31,809 bases of DNA from an uncultured Cellvibrio sp. (GCA_946481095.1 CAMLML010000056.1:1-31809), one strand, 5' to 3'. Shown: positions 17,444-26,376, counted from the first letter of the stretch. Numbers and translations: made by a program. The notes: generated from the sequence alone by a model not told the origin.

Positions 17444-18287
17444 GTTGTGGGCTAATTTGTTGTTCTTTCCATTCAAGCTGATCGGTGTAGTGCAATAAAC
17501 GCATTACACCTTGATAATCTTCAATCAGCGCTGTGCAATTTTCTACCCAGTCACCACAATTGGCATAAACAAATCCTTTTTCATTGCGCAATTCAGGATG
17601 ATGGATATGGCCGCAAACAACACCATCATATCCACGACGCCTGGCTTCAGCCAGTGCATAATTTTCATAAGTATTGATAGCAGCTTTGGCCCCTTTAATA
17701 TTATTTTTTATCAAACTTGCCAGTGAAAAATATGGCAGACCCAACCAGCGACGCCAACGATTGGACCAACGATTGATAAATAATAATAATTCATAACCAT
17801 GATCACCAATCAAACGGGTTAACCAACTTAACTGGATGTGCGCATCCATGGCGTCACCATGCATGATCAAAAAACGCTTGCCGTCTCCACACTGATATTC
17901 ACACTCTTCAATAATTTCAACAGGACCAAAAAAATCACCTGCAAACCGGCGCATGGGCTCATCATGGTTTCCCGGAACATAAATAACTTTCATTCCTTTG
18001 GCCGCCAACTCATAAAACTTCATCATAATTTGATGATGCTTTGCCGGCCAACGAAAACGTCGTTTCATTGCCCATAAATCCACAATGTCACCAACCAGAT
18101 ACAATGTATCGCAATGTAAGTCTTGTAAAAATTCCAATAGATAATCTGCTTTGCAATCGCGTGAGCCTAAATGAATGTCAGAAATCCAAACCGTTTTACC
18201 GCTAATAATACCGGGGGTTTTGACTGAAGATTGAAGAGCATCTATTGCTTGCGGAGAAGAAGACGAAGCGGGATAAGGTCGCGTCAT
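17430..18287 (-). CDS. LpxH-like calcineurin-fold metallophosphoesterase
   Basis: A 285-residue protein with all dimetal motifs of the calcineurin phosphoesterase fold: SDIHLG (Asp37, His39), GDIVD (Asp67), GNHDE (Asn107, His108), MHGD (His143) and CGHIHH (His227, His229). Its closest recognisable relatives are annotated as UDP-2,3-diacylglucosamine diphosphatase (LpxH-like, COG2908), which releases lipid X in lipid A synthesis. It is longer than classical LpxH and has an extra Ser-rich N-terminus of about 30 residues, so true LpxH function is uncertain and no symbol is given. A GGAAA sequence precedes the ATG. The gene is convergent with and overlaps alkC. Confidence 0.8.
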   Translation of the reverse strand: MTRPYPASSSSPQAIDALQSSVKTPGIISGKTVWISDIHLGSRDCKADYLLEFLQDLHCDTLYLVGDIVDLWAMKRRFRWPAKHHQIMMKFYELAAKGMKVIYVPGNHDEPMRRFAGDFFGPVEIIEECEYQCGDGKRFLIMHGDAMDAHIQLSWLTRLIGDHGYELLLFINRWSNRWRRWLGLPYFSLASLIKNNIKGAKAAINTYENYALAEARRRGYDGVVCGHIHHPELRNEKGFVYANCGDWVENCTALIEDYQGVMRLLHYTDQLEWKEQQISPQLNAA

Positions 18288-18382
18288 GGCAAGTTTCCAT
18301 TATCAACTTGCACAAATTCTTGATTAAGAAGATGACGAAATCACAACAGAATGGTGAATTTTCTGTGACAGTCCTGAATTGA

Positions 18383-19165
18383 TTATTTTTGTGGTTTGAT
18401 CAGGGTGAGAATAAATAATGTTGTGGCTGCCAACACTATAGCCGGGCCAGCAGGTGTATCCCAAAACCAGGAAGCAGCCAGACCTGATGCAACGGCAATA
18501 CAACCTAACAGGCTGGCGAAAATTGCCATTTGTTCCGGTGAATGGCTGAGTCGCCGTGCAGCAGCAGCAGGAATAATCATCAATGCCGTAATTAATAAAA
18601 CACCGACAATTTTCATGGCGATGGCAATGACCAATGCCATTAATAACATTAGTGCTGTGCGAACAGCCGTTACAGCAACACCTTCAACCAGTGCCAATTC
18701 TTCGTGTACGGTGATCGATAACAATGGCCGCCATAAAAAAATTAATGCAATACAAACGCCCAAACTAATTAAAACAATTGTTAATACATCAGAAAAAGAA
18801 ACAGCAAGAATATCGCCAAATAAATAGGCCAATAAATCAATACGGGTTTCCGTAAACAAACTGACACAAACCAAACCCAATGCCAGAGTTGAGTGTGCAA
18901 GTATGCCTAATAAAGTATCGGTTGCTAAAAATCGTTTATGCTGCAAACCAACCAGAATTAATGCCAGCGTGAGGCAGCCCAATGCAACCGCCAAATTCAA
19001 ATTAATATCCAACAACAAACCAAAGGTAACACCGAGTAATGCAGAATGCGCGAGCGTGTCTCCGAAATAAGCCATACGACGCCAAACAGCGAATGCGCCC
19101 AAAGGCCCTGCTACTGTTGCCACTGCCAAACCGGAAATTAAAGCGAGCAATAAAAAATCAGGCAT
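18383..19165 (-). CDS. znuB: Zinc ABC transporter permease ZnuB
   Basis: A 260-residue integral membrane permease starting MPDFLLLALISGLAVATVAGPLG, with seven or more hydrophobic helices. The segment WRRMAYFGDTLAHSALLG and the later ALMIIPAAAARRLSHSPEQMA are typical of the ABC-3 family that moves zinc or manganese across the inner membrane. The frame is open further upstream to 19363, but that part lies inside znuC in another frame; the ATG at 19165, overlapping the znuC stop by eight bases, is the natural start and implies translational coupling. It would form a complex with ZnuC and receive zinc from ZnuA. Confidence 0.93.
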   Translation of the reverse strand: MPDFLLLALISGLAVATVAGPLGAFAVWRRMAYFGDTLAHSALLGVTFGLLLDINLNLAVALGCLTLALILVGLQHKRFLATDTLLGILAHSTLALGLVCVSLFTETRIDLLAYLFGDILAVSFSDVLTIVLISLGVCIALIFLWRPLLSITVHEELALVEGVAVTAVRTALMLLMALVIAIAMKIVGVLLITALMIIPAAAARRLSHSPEQMAIFASLLGCIAVASGLAASWFWDTPAGPAIVLAATTLFILTLIKPQK

Positions 19166-19952
19166 GATGATCGTGTCCACAAGTGTCATCACAACCGGAT
19201 TTTTTTGCTGTGAGTCGAATAATTTTTCCATGATCATCGTGTCGGTGATCATGATGATGGGTATAAATCGCCATAGCCGCTGCACGTTCGGGATGCTCAC
19301 CAAACAGTGCGATGTAAGCCGGGTCGTTGGTGACTTGTTGTGGATGCCCATGGCAACAGACATGTTGATTCAAACAAATCACGGTATCGGTGGTTGCCAT
19401 CACCAGATGCAAATCGTGCGATACCAGCAGCACACCGCATTGGCGTTGATTGCGAATCTGGTGGATTAATTGATACAAGGTCGATTGTCCGGTGATATCA
19501 ACACCTTGCACAGGCTCATCAAGAACCAATAGTTGTGGATCACGCAAAAGTGCCCTGGCCAGCAGTACACGCTGGGTTTCACCACCGGACAAAGCTTGCA
19601 TGGGTGACTTCAACAACTGATCCACCCCTGTCAGTAACAGAGTTTCATTCCAGTTCGCCTGTGGCTTACCTGCCAATGTCAGAAAACGCTCAACGGTTAA
19701 TGGAAAGCTGGAATCCAGATGCAATTTCTGTGGCATATAACCCACACGCAATTTGGGTAATCGCCAGATTTGACCCTCATCCGGCTTGATCAAACCCAGA
19801 ATGCTGCGCACCAAAGTGGTTTTACCCGCACCATTGGGGCCTATCAGAGTGGTGATTTTGCCTTGGTGTAATTGCAGATCTGCCTTTTGCAGCAGGAAAC
19901 GCCCCTGTCTTTTTACAGAAATGGCTTTGGCTTCAAGCAATAATTCTGACAT
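19158..19952 (-). CDS. znuC: Zinc ABC transporter ATPase ZnuC
   Basis: A 264-residue ABC ATPase that powers zinc import. Walker A GPNGAGKTT at 38-46, signature LSGGE at 121-125, Walker B LLVLDEP at 141-147, and switch histidine His179 (SHD) are all present. The C-terminal 45 residues are rich in His and Cys (HHHDHRHDDH at 232-241, then CDDTCGHDHH), a metal-binding tail that is longer than that of E. coli ZnuC. znuB follows with an eight-base overlap. znuA lies divergently 92 bases away, with a probable shared Zur operator between them. Confidence 0.95.
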   Translation of the reverse strand: MSELLLEAKAISVKRQGRFLLQKADLQLHQGKITTLIGPNGAGKTTLVRSILGLIKPDEGQIWRLPKLRVGYMPQKLHLDSSFPLTVERFLTLAGKPQANWNETLLLTGVDQLLKSPMQALSGGETQRVLLARALLRDPQLLVLDEPVQGVDITGQSTLYQLIHQIRNQRQCGVLLVSHDLHLVMATTDTVICLNQHVCCHGHPQQVTNDPAYIALFGEHPERAAAMAIYTHHHDHRHDDHGKIIRLTAKKSGCDDTCGHDHHA

Positions 19953-19996
19953 AGCAAAAAATCTAACCCGTCTTTTGTGAGCAACAATGAAAAGCA

Positions 19997-20018
19997 GAAT
20001 GTTACACTATCACAATTC
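19997..20018. promoter_or_regulatory. Probable Zur operator in the znuC-znuA intergenic region
   Basis: The 22-base element contains AATGTTA and, in inverted sense, ACAATT around an AT-rich centre. It resembles the gammaproteobacterial Zur box (AATGTTATANTATAACATT), though the right half is imperfect. It sits between divergent zinc-uptake genes, where Zur repression is expected. A 12-base palindrome ATTCAATTGAAT (20015-20026) overlaps its right edge. Confidence 0.55.
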
Positions 20019-20044
20019 AATTGAATCCTTTTTGAAGCTGATCT

Positions 20045-20908
20045 ATGAAGTTGTTTTTGACCCTGATTCTGATATTGCTGCCATGCCTGACATTCGCACA
20101 AATAAAAGTAGTGGCAAGCATCAAACCTTTATCCCTTATCCTTAAAGAAATTGGCGGGGATAAATTGATAATTCAACAACTGATTCCCGATCAGGCACCA
20201 CATCATGATTACCCGCTCAGAACGTCCGATCACCAAAAATTACACCAGGCGGATTTAATTGTCTGGATAGGGCCTGACCTGGAAAGTTTTTTGACCCGGC
20301 CTTTGTCCAATTTACCCAAAAATAAAATTATCTCGCTGGAAAATTTATCCGACATTGAATGGCCGGTCAGTGAAAATAAAAAACATGACCATCATCATAA
20401 TCGGGATCCACATTTGTGGCTCAATCCGCAGAATGTCATCGTCATGGTTAAATCCATGACTCAAAAACTGACAGAGATAGATCAAAAAAATGCAGATGAA
20501 TATCAAAAAAATGCAGAAAATTTTATTTTGTCACTGGAAACTCTGGACAAGGATATTGCTGAAAAACTAAATCCGTTGGGAGATAAAGGTTTTGCGGTTT
20601 ACCATCACGGATACAGCCATTTTGTTGAGCGGTACCGTTTAAAACAGCTGGGTTATTTAACCCTGACTCCAGAACGCAAAGCAGGAGCAAAACATTTGAA
20701 CCAGCTACTGGAAGTATTAAAAAGCGAAGGAAAATGTATCTTTGGTGAACCATCAGTTGATAACGCACAACTGCTGGCCATTGCCAATCAACACCAACTG
20801 CAGGTAGGTTTTCTTGACCTTATGGGGACAAAGGCCGACAGCTACCAACAGCTGATGCAGTCACTGGCGGAAAGTTTTTCAACCTGCCTGTCTAATTGGA
20901 GTAGCTAA
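20045..20908 (+). CDS. znuA: Periplasmic zinc-binding protein ZnuA
   Basis: A 287-residue cluster A-I substrate-binding protein. A signal peptide (KLFLTLILILLPCLTFA, cleavage after residue 18) directs it to the periplasm. Zinc-ligand motifs are visible: PHHDY (His53/His54), DPHLW (His123) and VYHHGYSHF (His187/His188). A short His-rich loop (KKHDHHHNRDPH at 112-123) just before the second ligand is characteristic of zinc rather than manganese binders. It delivers zinc to ZnuBC, encoded divergently. Its 3' end overlaps a small convergent gene by 30 bases. Confidence 0.93.
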   Translation: MKLFLTLILILLPCLTFAQIKVVASIKPLSLILKEIGGDKLIIQQLIPDQAPHHDYPLRTSDHQKLHQADLIVWIGPDLESFLTRPLSNLPKNKIISLENLSDIEWPVSENKKHDHHHNRDPHLWLNPQNVIVMVKSMTQKLTEIDQKNADEYQKNAENFILSLETLDKDIAEKLNPLGDKGFAVYHHGYSHFVERYRLKQLGYLTLTPERKAGAKHLNQLLEVLKSEGKCIFGEPSVDNAQLLAIANQHQLQVGFLDLMGTKADSYQQLMQSLAESFSTCLSNWSS

Positions 20909-21163
20909 TGTAAATTGCGTTGGCAAACGCAATTTCACACCACGTGCTGCCAATCCATCAATTTGTCTTTTGTTTAATTCCATGACGAATGCGTCATAAC
21001 ATCTACGTACTTCTTTTTCACCGCATAAAGCCGCTTCTTTTAATAAATCCAGCATGCCCTCATCAGACGAAATACGATGACGCACACCCGTTTTATGAAA
21101 GTAACTACTCGCCAGTTGTTGCATACGAAAAATCGCGGCTTGGGAAAAAATCAACGTAGTCAT
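20879..21163 (-). CDS. Small hypothetical protein convergent with znuA
   Basis: A 94-residue protein starting MTTLIFSQAAIFRMQQLASSYF. The ATG at 21163 has GGAG correctly spaced upstream; another in-frame ATG at 21175 overlaps that ribosome site and is less likely. It appears mostly helical and basic, without a signal peptide or membrane segment, with two cysteines. No family was recognised. Overlap of its last ten codons with the end of znuA on the other strand is unusual but possible. The good ribosome site and amphipathic sequence support a real gene. Confidence 0.6.
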   Translation of the reverse strand: MTTLIFSQAAIFRMQQLASSYFHKTGVRHRISSDEGMLDLLKEAALCGEKEVRRCYDAFVMELNKRQIDGLAARGVKLRLPTQFTLATPIRQAG

Positions 21164-21289
21164 AACAAACTCCAAATGTTAGCCAAGGTTGCGCAGAATT
21201 TCTGCTTGATCCCAGTCTAGGCAAGCTCATAGTGAATGCGAGGGAGTTAAACGCCAATTAAAAGAAGATTTAAAATGTGTGACGTAGAC

Positions 21290-21341
21290 AAAAAAATCCC
21301 CGCATTAAACCTCACTAAAAGTAATAAGGACTAACGCGGGG
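21290..21341 (-). terminator. Terminator for the small exported protein gene
   Basis: Read on the minus strand, CCCCGCGTTAG pairs with TTAATGCGGGG, followed by ATTTTTTTG. The stem is interrupted by one mismatch and the loop is long, over 20 bases. It lies about 75 bases after the stop of the gene at 21416-21673. The loop contains a sequence close to the phage T3 promoter (see findings). Confidence 0.65.
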
Positions 21342-21415
21342 TAATAACACAGGGAGAAAACTTACAAATCGCACATAAACAAAAAACTAAAACATTCGTA
21401 ATCCATTACCGGAAA

Positions 21416-21673
21416 TTAAAACGCAAAATCATTTTGTGTTTTTGCTTCCAGTTTTTGCTCCAGTTGAGCATTTAACTTGTCCAATAACGCCTGGTTTTTT
21501 TCTTCCAGATCGTCATTAATTCGCTTTTGCGCTTCTTCTTCCGTTTCTATCCAAGCCGCTTTGTTTTGCAATTCAGCAGCAGCCAGGGTCAAACCTTCTT
21601 GTTTGGCGGTTTCGTTTGCCAGTACCAGGTTGGCTGCAAACAGGGTGATCACTAAAACCAATGTATTTTTCAT
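21416..21673 (-). CDS. Small exported coiled-coil protein
   Basis: An 85-residue protein with a signal peptide (KNTLVLVITLFAANLVLA, cleavage near residue 19). The mature part of about 66 residues is almost wholly charged helix (IETEEEAQKRINDDLEEKNQ and LLDKLNAQLEQKLEAK), with heptad-like leucine spacing suggesting a coiled coil. It has no cysteine, so it is not a classical Lpp-type lipoprotein. It may act in the periplasm by self-association; function is unknown. GGAG precedes the ATG by eight bases. It is transcribed divergently from polA across a 356-base intergenic region and ends before a terminator. Confidence 0.7.
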   Translation of the reverse strand: MKNTLVLVITLFAANLVLANETAKQEGLTLAAAELQNKAAWIETEEEAQKRINDDLEEKNQALLDKLNAQLEQKLEAKTQNDFAF

Positions 21674-21752
21674 TTCAAAATCTCCAGATTAATTAAGGTA
21701 GTTTTGCTACCTGGACGAACCAATATCTTGTGGATACCAGTCTTATATTGCC

Positions 21753-21920
21753 GTAACAGGTTTGTTACTTAACGTAACGCATACTAACAGGAAATTTTTT
21801 ATTGGCTAGTGTTTTTTGGAAAAAATTTAGATATTTGTGTTAATAAACATTAATTTATGGCGATATTGTGATTTGTATCTCAAGAGTGCGGCAAGTAACA
21901 CTTTTTCACAAATAAGTAAC
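21753..21920. promoter_or_regulatory. Cluster of GTAAC half-sites upstream of polA
   Basis: The 356-base region 21674-22029 holds no gene. It contains GTAACA (21753-21758) inverted as TGTTAC (21763-21768), then GTAAC again (21774-21778), three half-sites about 10.5 bases apart. Further on, AAGTAACACTT occurs twice, at 21893-21903 and 21914-21924, exactly 21 bases apart. Spacing in helical turns suggests a transcription-factor array controlling polA, the small exported protein, or both. No regulator could be named. Confidence 0.4.
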
Positions 21921-22029
21921 ACTTAGCGCCAGGCGCCCATCTACACAAGTCAAAAATGCTGATAGGTATGCGCCATGCCCAATCACTTTTGATGTATTCT
22001 TCGCCCAATTTAATTGGTCAGGTCCGCCT

Positions 22030-24798
22030 ATGTCAGAAGCAAGATCGGAAACAAATCAAAGCCCTTTGGTATTAATTGACGGCTCTTCTTATTTGTACAG
22101 GGCCTTTCATGCACTGCCCCCCTTAACCAATTCCAAAGGCCAGCCCACAGGTGCCGTCAAAGGTGTGGTCAATATGTTGCGGCGTATGACCAGAGATTAC
22201 CCCCAGAGCGCTATTGCCGTTATCTTTGATGCGAAAGGAAAAACCTTTCGCGACGATCTCTATGCCGAATACAAGGCCAACCGTCCACCCATGCCAGACG
22301 AGCTGCGTTTGCAGGTACAGCCTATTTATGACGTAGTCGCGGCCATGGGATTACCCCTGCTGATAGTTGAAGGAGTTGAGGCAGACGATGTAATTGGAAC
22401 GCTCGCTCGTCAGGCCTCCGAACAAAAAATGGATGTTGTGATATCGACGGGCGATAAAGATATGGCGCAGCTGGTAACCGAACATGTAACCCTGATCAAC
22501 ACCATGACCGAAACCAAACTGGATATTCAGGGTGTAAAAGATAAATATGGATTTGGCCCGGAGTTAATGATTGATTATTTGGCACTAATGGGCGATTCAT
22601 CCGATAACATTCCCGGTGTTGAAGGTGTTGGCGAAAAAACAGCGGTTGCACTGATACAAGGCGCTGGCGGCATAGATGCTATTTATTCCGATCTTGAAAA
22701 AATTCGCACACTGGATTTTCGTGGCGCGAAAAAAATGCCGGAAAAATTACTGGAACAAAAAGAGATGGCCTATCTCTCTTATCAATTAGCGACCATTAAA
22801 ACCGATGTTGAACTGGACGTTCGTCCTGAAACCATAAAAGTATCAAAACCTGATATTGGAAAATTAAAATCATTATTCACCGAATTGGAATTTAAAACCT
22901 GGATTTCCGAATTAAATGGCGCAGCATCAGCATCTGACAATTCCCTCTCATCTATTGAAACAAGTATTGAAAAAATAGCTGCGCCAGAAAAAATTCAATA
23001 CGAAATTATTCTTGATCAGAATCAACTCAACAATTGGCTGGATAAAATTAGTAGGTGCAAACGATTTGCATTTGATACAGAAACCACCAGCTTAAATATT
23101 ATGGATGCCAAAATTGTTGGTGTCAGTTTTTCTATTGTACCGGGTGTTGCTGCTTATGTGCCCTGTGGTCACGATTATATGGGGGCTCCGGAACAGCTTG
23201 ATTTACTATCGGTTTTACAACAGCTTCAACCCATTTTGGAAAATGAAAATATCAAAAAAATTGGCCAAAATATAAAATATGACCAGAGTGTATTGCTGAA
23301 TTACGGCATTCAATTAAAAGGTGCCGAATTCGATACCATGTTGGCGTCTTATGTTTGGAATTCGATTGGCAGCCGTCATAATATGGATGACCTCGCAAAA
23401 ATTTATTTGGATTACACCACAGTCACTTTTGAAGAACTTGCCGGCAAAGGAACAAAACAATTAAGTTTTAATCAACTTCCCGTAGATTCTGCAGGACATT
23501 ATGCAGCAGAAGATGCTGATATTACTCTCAGATTGCACGATTATTTTTTTCCAAGGCTTAATAAAATAAAAACCTTACGTTCTGTTTTTGACGAAATTGA
23601 AATGCCTCTGGTTGAAGTTTTATCAAGCGTTGAACGCAATGGCGCATTGGTCGATGCCAAAATATTAGGCGAACACAGCGTAGAATTAGGTGAGAGACTG
23701 GTTCAACTTGAACGTAAAGCCTATGAAATAGCCGGTGAAGAATTTAATTTGGGATCACCCAAACAGCTGGCAGAAATTTTATTTGAAAAACAAAAATTAC
23801 CCATCATTAAAAAAACACCAAGCGGCACTCCATCAACAGCAGAAGAAACCTTGCAGGAATTGGCATTGGATTATCCTCTGCCAAAAGTATTGATGGAATA
23901 TCGTGGCCTGGCAAAATTAAAATCGACCTACACCGATAAACTTCCACTGGAAATCAATAAAAAAACCGGCCGCATACACACAAGCTATCATCAAGCGGTT
24001 GCGGCAACGGGACGCCTTTCATCACAAGACCCCAATCTGCAAAATATCCCGGTAAAAACCGAAGAAGGCCGAAGAATCAGACAGGCATTCATAGCGCCCA
24101 AAGGGTACAAATTAGTTGCCGCCGATTATTCGCAAATTGAATTACGCATCATGGCACATCTTTCAGAAGACGAAGGTTTGTTGTCTGCTTTTGAAAAAGG
24201 TTTGGATGTCCACCGAGCAACAGCAGCAGAAGTATTTGGTGTGACTTTGGAATCAGTCACCAATGAAATGCGCCGCAGTGCCAAAGCCATTAATTTCGGT
24301 TTAATTTACGGCATGTCTGCGTTTGGTTTAGCAAAACAATTACACTTGGGCCGCCGTGAAGCACAAGGTTATATCGACAAATATTTTGAACGTTACCCCG
24401 GTGTTTTGCGTTATATGAATAACATCCGCTCACAAGCACACGAAAATGGTTTCGTCGAAACCATATTTGGCCGCCGGTTATATCTACCCGACATCAACGC
24501 CAAAAACCGAAATTCACAAATGGCTGCAGAACGCACCGCAATCAACGCACCCATGCAAGGTACGGCAGCAGACATCATCAAGAAGGCAATGATCGCCGTT
24601 CACCAATGGCTCAATCAAACCCAACTCGATGCCAAAATGATCATGCAAGTTCATGATGAATTAGTGTTGGAAGTTCATGAATCCCAACTCACACACGTTA
24701 GCGAACAAATCAAAAAGTTAATGTCCGGTGCGGCACAATTAAAAGTGCCGTTGGTTGTGGATGTGGGAATAGGTGTTAATTGGGATGAGGCGCATTGA
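22030..24798 (+). CDS. polA: DNA polymerase I
   Basis: A 922-residue polymerase for Okazaki-fragment maturation and repair synthesis. The N-terminal 5'-3' exonuclease (about 1-300) shows LIDGSSYLYRAFHAL and EADDVIGTLA. The 3'-5' proofreading domain retains its acidic pair Asp349 and Glu351 in FDTETTSL. The polymerase domain has motif A DYSQIELRIMAHL (Asp699), motif B RRSAKAINFGLIYG and motif C MQVHDELVLEV (His875, Asp876, Glu877). All positions are offset by six from E. coli, so the enzyme looks complete. The ATG at 22030 has only a weak AGG upstream. It is followed by a REP-like palindrome and a convergent wzz gene. Confidence 0.97.
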   Translation: MSEARSETNQSPLVLIDGSSYLYRAFHALPPLTNSKGQPTGAVKGVVNMLRRMTRDYPQSAIAVIFDAKGKTFRDDLYAEYKANRPPMPDELRLQVQPIYDVVAAMGLPLLIVEGVEADDVIGTLARQASEQKMDVVISTGDKDMAQLVTEHVTLINTMTETKLDIQGVKDKYGFGPELMIDYLALMGDSSDNIPGVEGVGEKTAVALIQGAGGIDAIYSDLEKIRTLDFRGAKKMPEKLLEQKEMAYLSYQLATIKTDVELDVRPETIKVSKPDIGKLKSLFTELEFKTWISELNGAASASDNSLSSIETSIEKIAAPEKIQYEIILDQNQLNNWLDKISRCKRFAFDTETTSLNIMDAKIVGVSFSIVPGVAAYVPCGHDYMGAPEQLDLLSVLQQLQPILENENIKKIGQNIKYDQSVLLNYGIQLKGAEFDTMLASYVWNSIGSRHNMDDLAKIYLDYTTVTFEELAGKGTKQLSFNQLPVDSAGHYAAEDADITLRLHDYFFPRLNKIKTLRSVFDEIEMPLVEVLSSVERNGALVDAKILGEHSVELGERLVQLERKAYEIAGEEFNLGSPKQLAEILFEKQKLPIIKKTPSGTPSTAEETLQELALDYPLPKVLMEYRGLAKLKSTYTDKLPLEINKKTGRIHTSYHQAVAATGRLSSQDPNLQNIPVKTEEGRRIRQAFIAPKGYKLVAADYSQIELRIMAHLSEDEGLLSAFEKGLDVHRATAAEVFGVTLESVTNEMRRSAKAINFGLIYGMSAFGLAKQLHLGRREAQGYIDKYFERYPGVLRYMNNIRSQAHENGFVETIFGRRLYLPDINAKNRNSQMAAERTAINAPMQGTAADIIKKAMIAVHQWLNQTQLDAKMIMQVHDELVLEVHESQLTHVSEQIKKLMSGAAQLKVPLVVDVGIGVNWDEAH

Positions 24799-24811
24799 GT
24801 TAAAAATTCTA

Positions 24812-24841
24812 TCGCCATTCCTGCGAAGGCAGGAATGGCGA
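24812..24841. repeat. REP-like palindrome between polA and wzz
   Basis: A perfect palindrome with 13-base arms (TCGCCATTCCTGC and its complement) and a GAAG loop, 14 bases after the polA stop. Its core CCTGCGAAGGCAGG is shared with the element at 8284-8366. Lying between convergent genes, it may act as a bidirectional transcription stop or mRNA stabiliser; it has no strong T-run. Confidence 0.7.
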
Positions 24842-24858
24842 ACTTGGGTAAATAAAAA

Positions 24859-26370
24859 TTATTCTTTTCTTTCTTTCATTGCATTACGAATCATTACGCC
24901 AGGAATTACCAGCACCGAAGTCAAAAACATCAATGCAATCCAGGTAAGAAGAGTAGATTTAATGTCAATTAAAACACGATTCGACAATACTGTATTGGTC
25001 ACGGGAATATAAAGCTGATCTTTAACACCAACAGATTCAATACTGAGCTGTTCATAAATTCGCTCAGAAACCTTATAAAAATCAATCAATTTTTCCAGAA
25101 TTCCTGGAATTTCTTTTTGGGTTGATTCAAGGTAATTTTTATATTCAGTAGTCCTTTGAATACCTATGGATTTTTTAACCGCATCCAATACCAGTTGCGC
25201 ATCCTGAATATTGGATTCCAAGTCAGCAATTTCACCCATCAGTTCTATCCAATCACTATGCAATTGTTGACGATATTTTTGTTTGTCAGCATCCCCTGAC
25301 AAACTAACAAGCTTGTCAACAACATCCGCGCTAATTTCAGAAAGCGATGCATTTCCGCTATTTGCTAGATTGGACGGATTACTTTGTGTGTATGAATCAT
25401 AAACAGTTTTTACTGACTGGGCTTTTTTATTCAATGCGCTGAGTTGCAGATTGAGCTTTTTAATTCGATCCTGATAATAAAAAATCGTTTTTTGCGCAGA
25501 CTCAGTTAAACCTAACTCACGAACAGGTGCGACCAAGCTGCCTAGAAGATAATTATTCATATCATCAACAGCATAAGTTAAATCCAAAATTTTCATGCCT
25601 GTGACCGGATCTGATATAGATTGCGATCCTTCATAAGCAGATAGTTTTCCAATATTGCTTTTAAGGGTTTGCAGTTTTTCGCCAATAATATCGCCAGCGA
25701 CTAATGGATCTTCATTCAAGATCAGGTCTTTATTGATGGAGTTGGCTGATGCAAGTTGAACATTAATATTCAGCACACCTTTTTGTTTTATCGCCCGTTC
25801 AGCCCAGATTGCAGGAATGTCATTCAGTAATTTATTGGCGATATCTTTGGGGAGGTCTTTCAATCTCAAGCTGATAAGAGCCTCCCCGGAGGTCGCCTGC
25901 TCAATATCTTTTTCCATTTGTTTTTGTAGTATGGCGACTTGATCTGCAGAAAGTTTTTTATCTCCCATTAACATCCCATAACGCTTGATGATCAATGGGT
26001 AAGAAGGAGAGTAAGGTGCTGCAGTTAATGCAGCCTGAAGTTCGGCGACACTAAAATTATAATCTTTAATGTTATTTCTCTCGTAGGCTATTTTAACAAC
26101 AGCTGGTGCCACTATATCGCTATAAGAAAATTTTGCGCCGCTGGGAAAGGTTAATTTATGTGCATTGGGAAAGGTCAGACGAATAGGTTTGCTATAAACA
26201 ACTTCGGAAGTTAAAGCGGCAATTTGTATGGCTTTTATTCCACCGTATATCGCAGAAACTATAACCAAGGCAACAAGCAAATGCTTCCATGTAGCCAAAG
26301 CGGATTTTAGTAATTGTAGTAAATCAATTTCGTCATTGGATTGCGATGGGTCTTGTGTGTGAATATTCAA
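24859..26370 (-). CDS. Wzz-type polysaccharide chain-length regulator
   Basis: A 503-residue inner-membrane protein from the TTG at 26370. It has the Wzz/PCP layout: a short cytoplasmic N-terminus (EIDLLQLLKSALATWKHL), TM1 at about 30-48, a large periplasmic domain with long coiled-coil helices, and TM2 at about 471-493 near the basic C-terminus (IRNAMKERKE). It lacks a cytoplasmic tyrosine kinase domain, so it is of the O-antigen Wzz class rather than a full Wzc. It is longer than classical Wzz (about 330 residues). Upstream in-frame ATG codons at 26433 and 26421 would add a poor N-terminal extension; the TTG is preferred for its consensus ribosome site. Confidence 0.82.
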   Translation of the reverse strand: MNIHTQDPSQSNDEIDLLQLLKSALATWKHLLVALVIVSAIYGGIKAIQIAALTSEVVYSKPIRLTFPNAHKLTFPSGAKFSYSDIVAPAVVKIAYERNNIKDYNFSVAELQAALTAAPYSPSYPLIIKRYGMLMGDKKLSADQVAILQKQMEKDIEQATSGEALISLRLKDLPKDIANKLLNDIPAIWAERAIKQKGVLNINVQLASANSINKDLILNEDPLVAGDIIGEKLQTLKSNIGKLSAYEGSQSISDPVTGMKILDLTYAVDDMNNYLLGSLVAPVRELGLTESAQKTIFYYQDRIKKLNLQLSALNKKAQSVKTVYDSYTQSNPSNLANSGNASLSEISADVVDKLVSLSGDADKQKYRQQLHSDWIELMGEIADLESNIQDAQLVLDAVKKSIGIQRTTEYKNYLESTQKEIPGILEKLIDFYKVSERIYEQLSIESVGVKDQLYIPVTNTVLSNRVLIDIKSTLLTWIALMFLTSVLVIPGVMIRNAMKERKE

Positions 26371-26376
26371 AATGAT

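Noticed and set aside
19166..19363. Long N-terminal extension of ZnuB
   Set aside because: It lies wholly inside znuC in another frame and lacks family similarity; the ATG at 19165 gives the normal permease start.
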